A DNA stretch of 15,802 nt, taken from Saprospiraceae bacterium (lineage in GTDB: Bacteria; Bacteroidota; Bacteroidia; Chitinophagales; Saprospiraceae). Below the pieces are notes generated by a model. That model was given only the letters and a program-made list of their open reading frames with translations, made no database searches and had not been told where the DNA came from. Positions 14,571-15,802 of this stretch are shown here, piece after piece. The stretch lies in assembly GCA_007125435.1 (NCBI GenBank), contig SLDF01000205.1, positions 1 to 15,802 of the forward strand, given 5' to 3'. Both the position numbers and the translations under genes were made by a program. The first letter of the stretch is position 1, and each line of letters begins with the position of its first letter.

Positions 14571-15557
14571 ATGATTCAAGACGATCAAAAATCGAGATCG
14601 ATCAGCCTCAGTTTACTTTTTAAAGGTATGGCAATGGGTATGGCTGAGATTATACCGGGCGTATCAGGAGGCACTTTAGCCTTTATCACCGGCATTTATG
14701 AGCGATTGATGAACGCTATTAAATCTATTAGCGGTGAGGCTATCATTGCCTTAAAGAGGGAAGGCTTTAGAGGATTTTGGCGAGCGATTGATGGTAATTT
14801 TTTACTGGTCTTATTTATGGGTATGGCCGGTGGATTGGTCATTGGTGCTATTGCGATTTCTTATTTGTTGGAGCATTATCCATTGCATATTTGGGGTTTT
14901 TTCTTTGGACTGATATTAGCCTCTTTTTTCTACGTCCTTGCTGATGCCGGCCAGTTGCATTTGTGGTCAATCGTCGCACTGGTCGTCGGTACACTTACAG
15001 CCTACTTCATTACAGAGATGAGTCCTGCCGAGGGTAACACAGATTTGCTTTCTGTAGGTATGAGTGGAGCTATTGCTGTCACAGCCCTTCTGCTTCCAGG
15101 TATATCAGGTAGCTTTATATTATTACTACTAGGCATGTATACCTATATTCTGTCCACGTTTAGGTCATTGATTAGTGAGCCGGTTTTGGATGGCGCACTT
15201 GTCCTGTTGGTTTTTGGTGTGGGTTGTGTCGTCGGTGCTGTACTATTTTCCAGAGTGATATCCTGGACATTCAGCAGGTTTCGTACTTCTACTTTGGCCT
15301 TGCTGGCTGGATTTCTACTTGGGTCATTAAATAAGATTTGGCCATGGCGCATCCCTGAACTTTGGACAGATGAGACAGGTCGACTCTATGAAGATGCTGC
15401 ATTGATCCCGGACGATGCTAGAGTCAAGTTGCTGTCAGAAGCCAACGTCATGCCGGGCATGTTTCCCGAAGAACCACATCTCATTTCAGTATTAATCGTC
15501 ATGATTATAGGTGCATCTTTGGTGTATTTACTTTCCAGAAGTGCCGTTAAGCTTTAG
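14571..15557 (+). CDS. DUF368 membrane protein, polyprenyl-phosphate translocase (PopT-like)
   Basis: This is a 328-residue inner-membrane protein of the DUF368 family with about eight hydrophobic segments. Two symmetrical signature loops are visible, GMAMGMAEIIPGVSGGT (19-35) and LLLPGISGSFILLLLGMY (173-190). They reflect an internal duplication with PGVSGG/PGISGS re-entrant motifs. DUF368 proteins (PopT) were shown in 2023 to return undecaprenyl phosphate from the outer to the inner leaflet of the cytoplasmic membrane for reuse in peptidoglycan and polysaccharide synthesis. An insertion around 255-300 between the last helices is hydrophilic. It is the last gene of the gldF-led cluster, 8 bp after the zinc hydrolase gene. 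Functional assignment is by family; specificity was not tested here. Confidence 0.88.
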   Translation: MIQDDQKSRSISLSLLFKGMAMGMAEIIPGVSGGTLAFITGIYERLMNAIKSISGEAIIALKREGFRGFWRAIDGNFLLVLFMGMAGGLVIGAIAISYLLEHYPLHIWGFFFGLILASFFYVLADAGQLHLWSIVALVVGTLTAYFITEMSPAEGNTDLLSVGMSGAIAVTALLLPGISGSFILLLLGMYTYILSTFRSLISEPVLDGALVLLVFGVGCVVGAVLFSRVISWTFSRFRTSTLALLAGFLLGSLNKIWPWRIPELWTDETGRLYEDAALIPDDARVKLLSEANVMPGMFPEEPHLISVLIVMIIGASLVYLLSRSAVKL

Positions 15558-15576
15558 GACTATAGATTATTAGGTT

Positions 15577-15665
15577 ATTTCTTTGGCGTGTCCCTGCGGG
15601 TCGGGCTATCCGCTTGTATTCTTGACTGTCTCATGGGCAGTCACTAGCTGCTCTGTGGCTTTAAT
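15577..15665 (+). repeat. Dispersed Bacteroidota intergenic repeat, copy B (short form)
   Basis: The core 15597-15642 matches copy A (9330-9375) in opposite orientation with one mismatch in 46 bp. The left flank TTTGGCGTGTCCC also aligns to copy A. Where copy A has a long nested hairpin, copy B has only the minimal CCC-TGC-GGG (15592-15600). After the conserved GACTG / CAGTC hairpin (15624-15642) similarity fades by about 15662, so this copy is truncated. Confidence 0.75.
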
Positions 15666-15725
15666 TTTGTTGAAAGTTCACAAGATTAAACTTAATTCCG
15701 TTTTTTATTATTGTTGCAGTCGACG

Positions 15726-15780
15726 CTGAGCCAGAGGCGGCTCAGTTCCCTCGTTATCGGCTTGACGTTTAGTCAACCCG
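15726..15780. repeat. Tandem pair of hairpins at the window edge
   Basis: A perfect 7-bp stem CTGAGCC (15726-15732) / GGCTCAG (15739-15745) with a 6-nt loop is followed by TTGAC (15762-15766) / GTCAA (15772-15776), extended by an outer CGG / CCG pair (15758-15760 and 15778-15780) across a C-C mismatch. It is GC-richer than its surroundings and resembles the other structured islands in the window in style. It continues toward or beyond the end of the window, so its full extent is unknown. Confidence 0.4.
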
Positions 15781-15802
15781 ATTGCTTCGCACCACTCAGT
15801 CA

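Larger units (their letters stand above)
15558..15802. other. Non-coding region after the gld cluster
   Basis: No gene is supported. The stretch holds dispersed repeat copy B (about 15577-15665), an AT-rich spacer, and two hairpins near the window edge. No typical intrinsic terminator follows the DUF368 stop, but the CCC-TGC-GGG and GACTGTC / GGGCAGTC stems of copy B would be transcribed first and could act as the 3' end structure. Confidence 0.5.

Noticed and set aside
9633..15557. The gld cluster as a phage-defence or secretion island
   Set aside because: All five products fit known chromosomal envelope families. No nuclease-effector, toxin, integrase or transposase hallmark is present, and composition matches the neighbouring genes.

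Overview
The window looks like chromosomal DNA of a member of the Bacteroidota. The main evidence is: an adjacent gldF-gldG pair (gliding-motility ABC transporter components); a TonB-dependent receptor with an N-terminal carboxypeptidase-regulatory-like domain and a C-terminal phenylalanine; a DUF4625-type lipoprotein; a 56-residue DUF6435/Lacal_2735-type protein; TAnnTTTG-type -7 promoter elements; and no Shine-Dalgarno sequences before most genes. The DNA is AT-rich and is interrupted by short GC-richer structured intergenic islands. The genus cannot be fixed from this sequence alone.

Layout. (1) 1-357 is non-coding with one structured island. It is followed by a membrane family 2 glycosyltransferase (358-1593, +). 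(2) Convergent to it is a leftward three-gene cluster with 12-nt gaps: an SGLT-like Na+/sugar symporter (5127-3481), a cytoplasmic GH100-like (alpha/alpha)6 glycosidase (3468-2272), and a uridine-kinase-superfamily P-loop kinase (2259-1621). This reads as import of an intact glycoside, intracellular hydrolysis and phosphorylation of a product. (3) 5128-5567 is non-coding with a second structured island. (4) A leftward TonB-dependent receptor (7901-5568, re-started at a GTG) is divergent from a lipoprotein with a DUF4625-like domain (7957-8769). The 55 bp between them hold two back-to-back -7 elements overlapping an imperfect dyad, so the two genes are probably co-regulated. (5) 8770-9632 holds the tiny DUF6435-like gene (9007-8837, -), a long inverted repeat, a dispersed Bacteroidota repeat (copy A) and the gldF promoter. 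(6) A rightward cluster runs gldF, gldG, a DUF4340 protein, a secreted zinc phospholipase C / S1-P1 nuclease-like enzyme, and a DUF368 polyprenyl-phosphate translocase. (7) 15558-15802 carries a second, shorter copy (B) of the dispersed repeat in opposite orientation, plus two hairpins.

The most interesting points are: the cell-envelope composition of the gldFG cluster; the pair of inverted dispersed repeats that bracket it and differ by a nested hairpin; the sugar import/hydrolysis/kinase cassette; and the shared divergent promoter of the receptor and DUF4625 lipoprotein. I found no CRISPR array, transposase, rRNA or tRNA, and no clearly broken gene. I do not see a defence system or another plainly novel multi-gene machine. 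The novelty candidates are mostly contextual.
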